Shown here: one piece after another, positions 33,635-41,558 of the stretch
How the letters are laid out: each line of letters opens with the position of its first letter
Position numbering within the stretch: position 1 is the first letter of the stretch
Origin: Cohnella fermenti
GTDB taxonomy: Bacteria > Bacillota > Bacilli > Paenibacillales > Paenibacillaceae
Length of the DNA stretch: 64,000 bases
Assembly: GCF_004801405.1 (NCBI RefSeq)
Contig: NZ_SSOB01000016.1
Location: forward strand, 1 to 64,000
Reading direction: 5' to 3'
Program-made: the position numbers and the translations under genes
Notes under the pieces: model-generated
The model's database searches: none
What the model was told of the DNA's origin: nothing
Seen by the model: only the letters and a program-made list of their open reading frames with translations

Positions 33635-33690
33635 GAAAAAATCGGCATCCTTCGCTTCCAGAATTGAAGCCGGGTGCCGATTTTTTCATT
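33635..33690. terminator. Intrinsic terminator (A/T flanked on both sides)
   Basis: GAAAAAATCGGCATCCTTCGCTTC pairs imperfectly with GAAGCCGGGTGCCGATTTTTTC; the stem ends in A6 on one side and T6 on the other. It follows the small hypothetical gene. Confidence 0.85.
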
Positions 33691-33820
33691 TCGTTGGTTT
33701 TCCCTAGTGCAATTCATAGGGAGAAGTGATAAAATGCTGTAAAAGCAAAAAACACTCACACATTATATGCCACGTCATACGCTGATATCACCCATCGTGT
33801 GCAGAAGGGAGGATCCTGTC

Positions 33821-34423
33821 ATGAGGATGGAGCGGCTTAGCCAAGACAAGATTAGGATTTTCCTTACCTTTGACGACTTGACGGAACGCGGAATTCAGAA
33901 GGAAGACATGTGGCGGGAGATTCCGAAGGTTCACGAGCTGTTTAGCGAGATGATGGATCAAGCCTACAGCGAGCTGGGCTTCGACGCTTCGGGGCCGCTT
34001 GCAGTCGAGGTATTCGCAATGCCTGCCCAAGGAATGGTCGTCATCGTCACAAGAGGCAAGGTCGACAAGGATTCCGATTCTTCGTCGGACGACGAGATCG
34101 ACGAAGAAGTGTACGAAATGGAAGTTACGCTCGAACAGAGCGAAGCCATCATATATCGATTCCGGGATATTGAAGACGCCATCGGTGCGGCCAAGATGCT
34201 TAGTGCGCACCTGACGGAAGAGGGCCGAATGTATCGTTACCAGAATCATTGGATCCTCTGCTTCGATCCCGCCAGTCTCGAGTCGGGAAGCTATCATGCG
34301 CTTATCGCCGTTCTCGCCGAATTCGGGGAAGCGACTTCCGTTACGCCGGCCGTTCTGGAGGAATACGGCAAGCTCGTCATCGGATCGAACGCCGTCAAGG
34401 TGCTCGCCGACAACTTCTCCTGA
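33821..34423 (+). CDS. mecA: Adaptor protein MecA
   Basis: A 200-residue adaptor that delivers substrates to the ClpC-ClpP protease (in Bacillus, ComK and others). The N-terminal substrate-binding domain is RMERLSQDKIRIFLTFDDLTERGIQKEDMW; a Ser/Asp/Glu-rich linker (KDSDSSSDDEIDEEV) connects it to the C-terminal ClpC-binding domain (FRDIEDAIGAAKMLS...YRYQNHWILCFD). The ATG at 33821 follows GGGAGG; the upstream in-frame ATG at 33767 has no site. It is likely monocistronic. Confidence 0.94.
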   Translation: MRMERLSQDKIRIFLTFDDLTERGIQKEDMWREIPKVHELFSEMMDQAYSELGFDASGPLAVEVFAMPAQGMVVIVTRGKVDKDSDSSSDDEIDEEVYEMEVTLEQSEAIIYRFRDIEDAIGAAKMLSAHLTEEGRMYRYQNHWILCFDPASLESGSYHALIAVLAEFGEATSVTPAVLEEYGKLVIGSNAVKVLADNFS

Positions 34424-34628
34424 GATTGGCGCACAAGGCCGATTCGGGAATCGCCAGCAGTACGCCATGCGAACAAGTCGCGAGCGAGCGCAAGCCGCCG
34501 TACGCGATTTGTTCGTTTTTTGTTCACGATATCCGGATTCGGAAGAGGAACTTGGTCCCATGGGGATGTCGGGAAGGCCGCTCCGTTGTATAATGGGGAT
34601 ATGTATGAGAAAGGGGGGAGGGCGCAGA

Positions 34629-35327
34629 GTGCTACTCTTGTCAGTGCTCGCAGCAGCCATCGCTCCAGGGGTCGCGTTGCTTGCCTACTTCTACTGGAAG
34701 GATCGTTATGACGCGGAACCGCTGCATGTCGTCATGAAGCTCTTCTTGGCCGGCGTCCTGATCGTGCTGCCGGTCATGATCATACAGCGAGGCTTGATGC
34801 TCTGGATGGGCGACGATTCGCCCGTGGCCTTCTCGTTCGTCATCTCGGCGGGCGTGGAGGAGTTCGTCAAGTGGTTCGTGCTGTTCCACATCATCTATAA
34901 TCACACCGAATTCGACGAGCCCTACGATGGCATCGTCTACGCGACGGCCATCTCGCTCGGCTTCGCGACGGTCGAGAACGTCCTGTACGCCTTCACCGAG
35001 CAGGCTACCTTCGGCATGCTGCTCAGCCGAGCGCTGCTTCCGGTGTCCGGCCACGCGCTGTTCGGCGTCTATATGGGCTATTCGCTCGGAAGGGCGAAGT
35101 TCTCTACCGGACGAGCCGTCAAGCTCCACCTGGCGATCTCCTTGCTCACGCCTTGGTTCGTTCACGGCTTGTACGACTTCTTGATGCAGACGGTTCCGTC
35201 CGATTGGCTGTGGGTGGTCGTGCCGTTCATGGTGGTGCTCTGGCTGCGCGGCATCCGCAGCGTCAATCGGGCCAATGCCCGATCGCCGTTCCGCTGGATC
35301 AAGCGCGAGGAAGAGATTAAATTCTGA
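34629..35327 (+). CDS. prsW: PrsW-family intramembrane protease
   Basis: A glutamic-type membrane protease of 232 residues that in B. subtilis performs site-1 cleavage of the anti-sigma-W factor RsiW. It has seven to eight membrane helices with the signature EEFVKWFVLFHIIY, the FDEPYDGIVYATAISLGFATVEN motif and a later SGHALFGVYMGY. The GTG at 34629 is chosen for a purine-rich AAGGGGGGAGGG site and because the TATAAT at 34589-34594 would start transcription near 34601; the open frame upstream reads through this promoter. No sigW/rsiW is in the window. Confidence 0.92.
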   Translation: MLLLSVLAAAIAPGVALLAYFYWKDRYDAEPLHVVMKLFLAGVLIVLPVMIIQRGLMLWMGDDSPVAFSFVISAGVEEFVKWFVLFHIIYNHTEFDEPYDGIVYATAISLGFATVENVLYAFTEQATFGMLLSRALLPVSGHALFGVYMGYSLGRAKFSTGRAVKLHLAISLLTPWFVHGLYDFLMQTVPSDWLWVVVPFMVVLWLRGIRSVNRANARSPFRWIKREEEIKF

Positions 35328-35389
35328 CAAGCCTGACCATACTTCCTAGTATCGGCCTCGAAGCCGGAAGCGGGTTGGAGGGAATGGGA

Positions 35390-35545
35390 TTGTCGTCGCT
35401 AAGAGTTAAAGTAACGATTCGCTGCAATTGGTGCGGCGAGAAGTTCGTCCTCCGGGGACGAAGGGACCGCGGGCGCATCGATACCGGGTTCAAGATGTGC
35501 GTCTGCAGCAATGCGGACGATTTCGCCATCGAAGAGAAGTGCTAG
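35390..35545 (+). CDS. Small Cys-rich (zinc-ribbon-like) protein, 51 aa
   Basis: A short gene of 51 codons. The protein has four cysteines as CNWC near the N-terminus and CVC in the middle (VKVTIRCNWCGEKFVLRG, then FKMCVCSNADD), and a final Cys. This spacing suggests metal binding. TTG at 35390 is the likely start, 7 nt after GGAGGG; an ATG at 35384 is too close to that site. It follows prsW by 62 bp. A conserved function is unknown to me. Confidence 0.7.
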   Translation: MSSLRVKVTIRCNWCGEKFVLRGRRDRGRIDTGFKMCVCSNADDFAIEEKC

Positions 35546-35557
35546 AATGCCGCCGCA

Positions 35558-35588
35558 TGAATAAAGTCGGCCTCCTCATCCCACACTA
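35558..35588 (+). promoter_or_regulatory. Candidate sigma-G promoter of ypeB
   Basis: TGAATA (35558-35563) and CACACTA (35582-35588) are separated by 18 bp. The -35 matches the sigma-G consensus fully and the -10 at six of seven positions (CATACTA). sleB-ypeB are sigma-G genes in B. subtilis. Confidence 0.65.
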
Positions 35589-35630
35589 ACGCCGAAATGC
35601 AGTATGGGAATGAAAGGGGTCGGCTTTTGC

Positions 35631-36995
35631 ATGTATGCGCGTCTTAGCTCGGTTCTGTTCCCCATCGCGGCGATCTTGCTGGTCGGTTCGCTGATCTGGG
35701 GCTACCAGGAGCATCAGGAGAAAAACTCGGTGCTGATCAAGGCGGAGAATCAGTACCAACGTGCGTTCCACGACTTGACGAACCATATGTCACGCCTGCA
35801 GGACGAGCTTGGGCAGACCCTTGCCGTCAATTCCGTCTCCCAAGGGGCCCAGCGCAAAGGGCTGGTCAAGGTATGGAGACTGACGAGCGAAGCCCAGAAC
35901 GAGGTCAACCAGCTTCCGCTCGCGCTCTTGCCGTTTAATCAGGCGAGCGACTTCCTGTCCCGCATCTCCGACTTCGCTTATTCGACATCGGTGCGGGATC
36001 TGACCAAGCAGCCGCTGACGAATGACGAATTGAAGACGATGAAGTCCTTGTACGCCAAGGCTTCGGACATCAACAAGGATCTCGACAAGGTCGAGAGCGC
36101 GGTGCTCTCGGACCGTCTGCGCTGGATGGACGTCGAGGTGGCGATGGCGAGCAAGGACGAGCCGGGAGGCAGCACGATCATCGACGGCTTCAAGGCGGTC
36201 GACAAGAAGATCGGATCGTACCCCGAGAACGATTGGGGACCGTCTTCGATGTCGACCAAGAGCAAGAAGACGGTGCAGATGCTGACCGGTCCGGACACCT
36301 CCTCGGACGAGATCAAGCAGAAGGCGCTCTCCTTCCTCGGTACGCGCGCCTTCTCGGACAAGGAGTCGGAGGTGAAGGTCGAAGAGACCGGCACGAAGAC
36401 GCAGATGCCGATCTACTCGGTCACGATCAAGAGCAAGAACGGAGATCAGCTCTCTCTCGACTACACCCGCAAGGGCGGGGAGCTTCTGTGGTACATGAAC
36501 CCCCGGAAGGTCGCCGTGCGGAAGCTGAGCCTCGACGAGACGAGGAACAAGGCGTCCCAATTCCTTCTTCGGCACGGCTACAAGGACATGACGCCGATCA
36601 CGTACGATCAGTACGATCACGTCTCGGTGTTCACGTTCGTCAGGCAGCAAGACAATGTCAAGGTCTATCCGGACAAGGTGACGGTTCGCATCGCCATGGA
36701 CAACGGGGAGGCGGTCGGCCTGCAGGCCAAGGACCATGTCTTCGCGGAGAAGACGACGAAGCTGGCCGCTCCGAAGATCGCGAAGCAGGAGGCCGCCAAG
36801 GTGCTCCATCCGGAATTCAAGGTGCAGGGCTACAGCTTGTCGCTGATCGAGAACGAAGAGAAGAAGCAAGTGCTCTGCCATGAATTCGTCGGCAAGGTCA
36901 ACGGTTCGAGCTATCGGATGTACATCAATGCCGACACGGGCGTCGAGGAATCGATCGAGAAGATTCCCGAATCGGCCAAGGCGCTGCTGAAGTAA
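35631..36995 (+). CDS. ypeB: Germination protein YpeB
   Basis: A 454-residue protein of the spore inner membrane/cortex needed for stability and activity of the cortex-lytic enzyme SleB. One N-terminal membrane anchor (LSSVLFPIAAILLVGSLIWGY) is followed by a helical domain (about 30-190) and three PepSY-type repeats (for example around KQKALSFLGTRAFSD, LDETRNKASQFLLRHGY and KQEAAKVLHPEF). The ATG at 35631 with AAAGGGG is chosen; earlier ATGs have no site. sleB, usually directly upstream, is absent here. A sigma-G-like promoter lies 43 bp upstream and a terminator follows. Confidence 0.93.
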   Translation: MYARLSSVLFPIAAILLVGSLIWGYQEHQEKNSVLIKAENQYQRAFHDLTNHMSRLQDELGQTLAVNSVSQGAQRKGLVKVWRLTSEAQNEVNQLPLALLPFNQASDFLSRISDFAYSTSVRDLTKQPLTNDELKTMKSLYAKASDINKDLDKVESAVLSDRLRWMDVEVAMASKDEPGGSTIIDGFKAVDKKIGSYPENDWGPSSMSTKSKKTVQMLTGPDTSSDEIKQKALSFLGTRAFSDKESEVKVEETGTKTQMPIYSVTIKSKNGDQLSLDYTRKGGELLWYMNPRKVAVRKLSLDETRNKASQFLLRHGYKDMTPITYDQYDHVSVFTFVRQQDNVKVYPDKVTVRIAMDNGEAVGLQAKDHVFAEKTTKLAAPKIAKQEAAKVLHPEFKVQGYSLSLIENEEKKQVLCHEFVGKVNGSSYRMYINADTGVEESIEKIPESAKALLK

Positions 36996-37014
36996 CGGAA
37001 GAACGAATGCCCGG

Positions 37015-37052
37015 CCGCCTTAAGCTTGCCCCAAGCGAGAGGCGGTTTTTTC
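37015..37052 (+). terminator. Intrinsic terminator of ypeB
   Basis: CCGCCT (37015-37020) pairs with AGGCGG (37040-37045), with an inner CTTG/CAAG stem, followed by TTTTTTC. Confidence 0.8.
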
Positions 37053-37085
37053 TTCAAAAGGACGGTGCCGCACTTCCCGCTTGCG

Positions 37086-37094
37086 TGGTATAAT
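37086..37094 (+). promoter_or_regulatory. Extended -10 promoter of the PilZ gene
   Basis: TGG-TATAAT is a perfect extended -10. No clear -35 lies 17 bp upstream, which extended -10 promoters tolerate. The start codon follows about 58 bp later. Confidence 0.55.
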
Positions 37095-37151
37095 TGGACA
37101 AAAACCGTGCGAATTCGCATGGAAGATGCCGCGCGAGTTGGAGGGTTCAGG

Positions 37152-37805
37152 GTGCTTCCCAAAGTTAATCAGACCATGTTCTTGCAAATATCCGGCGAAG
37201 CCGGCCAGGATCAAGCGCCCACTTATCGATCCCGAATCGCGGACTTGACCGCGGAATCGATCTTTATCGAAATTCCGATGAACGAAGAGACCAAACGGTA
37301 TTATCGCACCCAGCCCGGGGAGCAGATGACGGCCAGCTACTATACGGCCGACGGCGTCAAACATCAATTCACGACCGTTGTCAGAGGCATCGCCAAGGAC
37401 GTCGTCACGCTGATCGAGATCCGCATGCCGCATCCGGACGAGATCTCGAAGGAGCAGCGGCGCAGCTTCCTGCGGGTAGAGACGGAGCTTGAGATCGCGG
37501 TGAGACTCGGCGAGAAGGTGCGCTTCACGGCATTGACGGCGGATGTCGGCGGCGGCGGCATCTCGTTCCGCTGCGAGCGCAAGTGGCCGATCGTCAAGGG
37601 AATGAAGCTGAACTGCTGGCTGCTCGTCCCCTTCCGCACGAATACCGTCACGCACGCCCAGTTCATCGGCGAGGTCGTCCGGGTGAACGAAGTGGAGCCG
37701 AAGCATTACATGGTTATGATGAGGTTCGACGACATTCAGGACTCGGAGCAGCAGAAGGTCATCCGCTATTGCTTCGAGCGACAACTCGACATGCGCAAGG
37801 ACTGA
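37152..37805 (+). CDS. ypfA: PilZ-domain c-di-GMP-binding protein (YpfA/YcgR family)
   Basis: A 217-residue flagellar-brake type protein: an N-terminal YcgR-N-like domain (about 1-95) and a C-terminal PilZ domain. The c-di-GMP site is visible as RRSFLRVE (RxxxR) and DVGGGGISF (D/NxSxxG-like, with Gly instead of Ser). In B. subtilis YpfA (DgrA) slows motility when bound to c-di-GMP. The start is GTG 7 nt after GGAGGG. The next small gene begins 6 bp later. Confidence 0.93.
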   Translation: MLPKVNQTMFLQISGEAGQDQAPTYRSRIADLTAESIFIEIPMNEETKRYYRTQPGEQMTASYYTADGVKHQFTTVVRGIAKDVVTLIEIRMPHPDEISKEQRRSFLRVETELEIAVRLGEKVRFTALTADVGGGGISFRCERKWPIVKGMKLNCWLLVPFRTNTVTHAQFIGEVVRVNEVEPKHYMVMMRFDDIQDSEQQKVIRYCFERQLDMRKD

Positions 37806-37811
37806 TGATCC

Positions 37812-38015
37812 GTGAGGAATCGCTCAAGCGCCCCGAATCGGGACGAAGATTGGCTGAAGCGGGGAAGCCGCATCCTGCTCCGGACCGCGGCTTGGCTTGC
37901 GGTCGCGCTGCTCGTCGCGCAGATTGCGCTTCGGCTCCCGCTGCTTAGACATCATCTGACGAATACGGACGAATGGGAAGGGATTCCTTACGTTTCGAGC
38001 CGCAGCGTTCGCTGA
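37812..38015 (+). CDS. ypfB: Small membrane protein, YpfB/DUF5359-like
   Basis: A 67-residue protein with one membrane helix (LRTAAWLAVALLVAQIALRLPLL) between a basic N-terminus and a short polar C-terminus. Its position between ypfA and cmk matches B. subtilis ypfB, a DUF5359 protein of unknown function. The start is GTG, with AAGGA overlapping the end of ypfA. Most likely co-transcribed with ypfA and ended by the terminator at 38071-38096. Confidence 0.7.
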   Translation: MRNRSSAPNRDEDWLKRGSRILLRTAAWLAVALLVAQIALRLPLLRHHLTNTDEWEGIPYVSSRSVR

Positions 38016-38027
38016 TTGCGCTTGTTT

Positions 38028-38057
38028 TTGCATTCGCGGGGCGGGCTGTGGTATAAT
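38028..38057 (+). promoter_or_regulatory. Candidate promoter upstream of cmk
   Basis: TTGCAT (38028-38033) and TATAAT (38052-38057) are spaced 18 bp, with an extended -10 TGG. The predicted start near 38064 lies only about 7 bp before a strong terminator hairpin. Confidence 0.65.
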
Positions 38058-38070
38058 TTTCTCATCCGCG

Positions 38071-38096
38071 GCAGGCAGCGCCTGCCTGCTTTTTTC
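38071..38096 (+). terminator. Intrinsic terminator between the cmk promoter and cmk
   Basis: GCAGGCAG pairs with CTGCCTGC around CGC, followed by six T residues. It can end ypfA-ypfB transcripts, but transcripts from the 38028-38057 promoter would also meet it at once. Confidence 0.85.
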
Positions 38097-38133
38097 TTAA
38101 CGGTAGTTGATTAGGAGGCTCTTGTCTTACACT

Positions 38134-38838
38134 ATGGGAGTTCAGTCGAGTCACCGAATCAATATTGCGATCGACGGGCCGGCCGGAGCCGGCAAGAGCA
38201 CCGTAGCCCGTCTCGTCGCTAACGCGCTCCAGTATATCTATGTCGATACGGGAGCGATGTACCGGGCAGTCACTGCGATTGCCTTGGAACGCGGATTGTC
38301 TTCGGAGCAAGAGGCGGAGATCGGCCTTCTCGCTCGCGAGCTTGCGATCGAGCTTCTTCCGGGAGACGACGGTCAGCGCGTGCTGGCAGGCGGAAGCGAT
38401 ATCACCGCCAAGCTTAGAACCCACGAGGTCAACCGGAACGTCTCGGCCGTCTCGGCCATCGAGGCGGTGCGTCGGCGAATGGCGGACCTTCAGCGGCGAA
38501 TGGCCGATTCGAAGGGCGTCGTCATGGACGGCAGAGATATCGGTACCCATGTGCTTCCGGACGCCGAGCTCAAGGTGTTCCTGACCGCTTCGCCGAGAGA
38601 GAGGGCGCTGCGGCGGTTCAAGGAGCTGGGGGACAACCCGGGCATCACGCTTGATCAACTGGAGATCGATATCGCCGAGCGGGACCGGAAGGACCAAGAG
38701 AGGGAATTCGCGCCTCTCCTGCAAGCGCCGGACGCGAGGTACCTCGATTCGACCGGGCTGTCCGTTCAGGAGGTCGCGGATCGAATCTCGGAATGGGGAA
38801 GAGCTGCGACGAGAACCATTTCGGCGGGGGAGAAGTAA
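38134..38838 (+). CDS. cmk: Cytidylate kinase
   Basis: Phosphorylates CMP and dCMP with ATP. The 234-residue protein has the P-loop IDGPAGAGKSTVAR, the NMP-binding DTGAMYRA segment, MDGRDIGTHVLPDA, and a lid region rich in Arg (DIAERDRKDQERE). The ATG at 38134 is given; it is 15 nt from AGGAGG, while a TTG at 38122 is only 3 nt from it, so the true start is uncertain by four codons. plsC follows 3 bp after the stop. Order ypfA-ypfB-cmk is as in B. subtilis. Confidence 0.95.
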   Translation: MGVQSSHRINIAIDGPAGAGKSTVARLVANALQYIYVDTGAMYRAVTAIALERGLSSEQEAEIGLLARELAIELLPGDDGQRVLAGGSDITAKLRTHEVNRNVSAVSAIEAVRRRMADLQRRMADSKGVVMDGRDIGTHVLPDAELKVFLTASPRERALRRFKELGDNPGITLDQLEIDIAERDRKDQEREFAPLLQAPDARYLDSTGLSVQEVADRISEWGRAATRTISAGEK

Positions 38839-38841
38839 ATT

Positions 38842-39438
38842 ATGCTATACGGGTTTGCCAGATCATTGTTGCGTGCCTTCTTCAAGGTCGCGTTCCGGTT
38901 CGAAGCCAGAGGCGTCTCCAACATTCCGAAGGACGGCGCCGTGGTGCTCGCAAGCAATCATAAGAGTTTATTCGATCCCATTACGTTAGGCATCGCCGTC
39001 CCTCGCATGGTTCACTACATGGCGAAGGAAGAGCTGTTCCGCATCCCGGTGTTCGGTGCCGCGATTCGGGCGGTCGGCGCCTTCCCGGTCAAGCGCGGCG
39101 GCGTCAGCAAGGAAGCGATTCGCACCGCGATCAACCTTCTTCGCGAAGGCAAGGTCATGGGAATCTTCCCGGAGGGCACCCGGAAGGGAGAGCGGGTCGA
39201 AGGCGTGGCGATGGGCAAGCGAGGCGCGATCAGCATGGCGGTCAGGGCCGGCGCCGCAGTCGTTCCGGTCGCTCTCGTCGGAGAGTACCGTTGGTTCCGC
39301 AAGATGGTTGCCATCTATGGCGAGCCGCTCGATCTCTCGCCGTATCTGGTGAAGGGCGAAGAGGATCTGGACGCCGCGACCGACGAATTGATGGCCCGGA
39401 TTCGCGAGTTGCTTCGCACCGGCAAGCCGACGAACTGA
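38842..39438 (+). CDS. plsC: 1-acyl-sn-glycerol-3-phosphate acyltransferase
   Basis: Makes phosphatidic acid from lysophosphatidate at the membrane. The 198-residue protein contains the catalytic HX4D box as NHKSLFD and the substrate-binding FPEGTRKGE, plus the later VPVALVGEYRW segment. An N-terminal hydrophobic stretch (LYGFARSLLRAFFKVAF) may anchor it. It follows cmk by 3 bp, with GGGGGAGAAG as ribosome-binding site, and is co-transcribed. Confidence 0.94.
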   Translation: MLYGFARSLLRAFFKVAFRFEARGVSNIPKDGAVVLASNHKSLFDPITLGIAVPRMVHYMAKEELFRIPVFGAAIRAVGAFPVKRGGVSKEAIRTAINLLREGKVMGIFPEGTRKGERVEGVAMGKRGAISMAVRAGAAVVPVALVGEYRWFRKMVAIYGEPLDLSPYLVKGEEDLDAATDELMARIRELLRTGKPTN

Positions 39439-39577
39439 CGGCGAATCGGTTCGGCATGAATGATTAGCCGGAATATCCATCATACTACGGGTATAATTGG
39501 GTTAACTAAGAGCGATTTAAACGCCGCGAACGAAGCGGGTTTAAATAAAGTTGGGGTAGATCTGAGGAGGTATTTTC

Positions 39578-40807
39578 ATGTCTGAAGAAATCAATGTTCA
39601 GGATTCGGCTTCCGAAGCGGTAAGCCAGGATGCGCTCGAGAATGTCGTATCCATCAAGAAGGGCGACACCGTCAAGGGAACGATCGTCAAAATCGATGAT
39701 AACCAAGCGTTCGTTAGCCTTGGATATAAATACGACGGCGTCATTCCGCTTCGCGAACTGTCTTCCGTAAGCCTGGATAACGCTTCGGAAGCCGTTCAAC
39801 TCGGCCAAGAAGTCGAAGCGAAGGTAGTCAGCATCAACGATGCGAAGGAGAGCCTCGTTCTCTCCAAGCGTCAGATCGACAGCACGAAGGCTTGGGATGA
39901 GCTTCAAGCGAAGTTCGACAACGGCGAAGTGCTTGAAGTAACGATCGCAGACGTCGTTAAGGGCGGCCTGGTCGCCGACATCGGCGTTCGCGGCTTCATC
40001 CCGGCTTCGATGGTCGAGCGCCACTTCGTGGAAGACTTCTCCGGCTACAAGGGTCGCACGATTCGCGTGAAGATCAAAGAGATCGACCGCGAGAACAACA
40101 AGGTGATCCTGTCCGCCAAGGAAGTTCTGGAAGCGGAATACGAAGCGCAGAAGCAAGAGATCATGGCAAGCCTCGTTCCGGGTCAAGTGATCGAAGGAAC
40201 GGTTCAACGCCTGACTCCGTTCGGCGCGTTCGTGGACATCGGCGGCATCGACGGCCTCGTGCACGTATCCGAGATCGCTTGGACACACGTGGCTCATCCG
40301 GCCGACGCTGTATCCGAAGGACAAAGCGTGACGGTCAAGGTTCTCAAGGTCGATCCGTCGATCGGCAAGATCAGCCTGAGCATCAAGGCCGCGCAACCGG
40401 GTCCTTGGGAGACGGCTGCCGGCCAGTTCCAGACCGGCGAGATCGTAACGGGCGTTGTGAAGCGCCTCGTCAGCTTCGGCGCGTTCGTCGAGATCGCACC
40501 GGGCGTGGAAGGCCTCGTTCATATCTCCCAGATCGCGCATCGCCACATCGCGACGCCGTTCGAAGTGCTGAAGGAAGGCCAAGAAGTGAAGGCGAAGATT
40601 CTCGACTTCAACCCGGCCGAGAAGCGCGTCTCCCTCTCCATCAAGGAGACGGAAGAAGCTCCTCCTCGCGAAGAACGCGAACCGCGCGGCGATCGTGCTC
40701 CTCGCGGACCGCGTGCTCCGCGCGAGAACGTGGACCTGCCGCCGGCAGAGACGATGAGCTTCACGCTTGGCGAGAAGTTCGGCGACAAGCTGAGCAAGTT
40801 CAAATAA
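39578..40807 (+). CDS. rpsA: 30S ribosomal protein S1-like protein (four S1 domains)
   Basis: A 409-residue RNA-binding protein with four S1 domains (about 17-90, 105-175, 190-260, 275-345), for example starting VKGTIVKIDDNQAFVSLGYKYDGVIPL and VIEGTVQRLTPFGAFVDIGG. It corresponds to B. subtilis YpfD, a short S1 homologue, rather than six-domain E. coli S1. The tail is Arg/Pro/Glu-rich (EREPRGDRAPRGPRAPRE) and probably disordered. A GAGGAGG site precedes the ATG. A TATAAT at 39492-39497 may be its -10. A strong terminator follows. Confidence 0.94.
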   Translation: MSEEINVQDSASEAVSQDALENVVSIKKGDTVKGTIVKIDDNQAFVSLGYKYDGVIPLRELSSVSLDNASEAVQLGQEVEAKVVSINDAKESLVLSKRQIDSTKAWDELQAKFDNGEVLEVTIADVVKGGLVADIGVRGFIPASMVERHFVEDFSGYKGRTIRVKIKEIDRENNKVILSAKEVLEAEYEAQKQEIMASLVPGQVIEGTVQRLTPFGAFVDIGGIDGLVHVSEIAWTHVAHPADAVSEGQSVTVKVLKVDPSIGKISLSIKAAQPGPWETAAGQFQTGEIVTGVVKRLVSFGAFVEIAPGVEGLVHISQIAHRHIATPFEVLKEGQEVKAKILDFNPAEKRVSLSIKETEEAPPREEREPRGDRAPRGPRAPRENVDLPPAETMSFTLGEKFGDKLSKFK

Positions 40808-40823
40808 GTCCAATGACGATCAA

Positions 40824-40858
40824 GTCCCCGGAAGGATTCGCTTCCGGGGGCTTTTTTT
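40824..40858 (+). terminator. Intrinsic terminator of the S1-domain gene
   Basis: CCCCGGAAG pairs with CTTCCGGGG across GATTCG, followed by GGC and seven T residues. Confidence 0.9.
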
Positions 40859-40940
40859 GCGTGGAATGGCAAATACTAAGCGACGTCGGGCGGACGATGC
40901 CCGGAATGAGGTTCGCGGGAGCGGGGGAGGGGGAGAGAGG

Positions 40941-41558
40941 ATGCAGCCCGGCTTGTTGTGCTTCGTCGTCTGGCTGGCGGCGCTGATTCTCTGGTGGTGC
41001 GGCTGGCGCAAGGAGCTTGCGTTCGGGGTGCCGGAATGGAGTGTCTCCTTATTCCTCGCCGCTTGGCCGTTCGCGTTCGGCCGTGTCGTTCCGCTCGGGA
41101 CGCTTGCCGAAGTGAATCTCGGGCTCGTCCTGATTGCCGTTGCGGCGCTGGCCGCTTGCTTGCGCTTGGAGGCGGTGCGCCGCTGGACCGCGCTGGCCGC
41201 GGGATTGCTGCTCGGCTCCATCGCGTTGTTCCTCGGGAAGCTGGCATTCCTGCTCCCCTTCCTGCTCGCCGGGAATCCGGAATGGGCGATCGCGGCGCTG
41301 GTCGGGACGATTGCGGCTGTGCTTCTGCGCGATCCGCTCGAGCAATGGCTGGCCGTCAGCTTAGGAGCGATCGCAGCTCATCTGGCCGACGTCTGGCTTC
41401 ACGCCGAGTCGCGAGGCTTCGCCATCCTTGGCGATTCCGACTGGATGGCCGGCTGGTGGCTTGCGATCGGATGCTCCCGGATCGTGTTCTACCTGCTGCA
41501 GAGGCTGGCGGCTGCCTGGAGCAGATTGACTTGGAGAGAAAGCGGGGAACGCTCGTGA
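40941..41558 (+). CDS. yphA: YphA-like membrane protein
   Basis: A 205-residue polytopic membrane protein with six to seven hydrophobic helices and few charged residues. It is placed by position (between the ypfD homologue and the YphB-type YIEGIA gene) as the YphA equivalent; sequence alone is not diagnostic. The ATG at 40941 follows GGGGGAGAGAGG; the upstream open frame is rejected. Its stop overlaps the next start (GTGA). Confidence 0.7.
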   Translation: MQPGLLCFVVWLAALILWWCGWRKELAFGVPEWSVSLFLAAWPFAFGRVVPLGTLAEVNLGLVLIAVAALAACLRLEAVRRWTALAAGLLLGSIALFLGKLAFLLPFLLAGNPEWAIAALVGTIAAVLLRDPLEQWLAVSLGAIAAHLADVWLHAESRGFAILGDSDWMAGWWLAIGCSRIVFYLLQRLAAAWSRLTWRESGERS

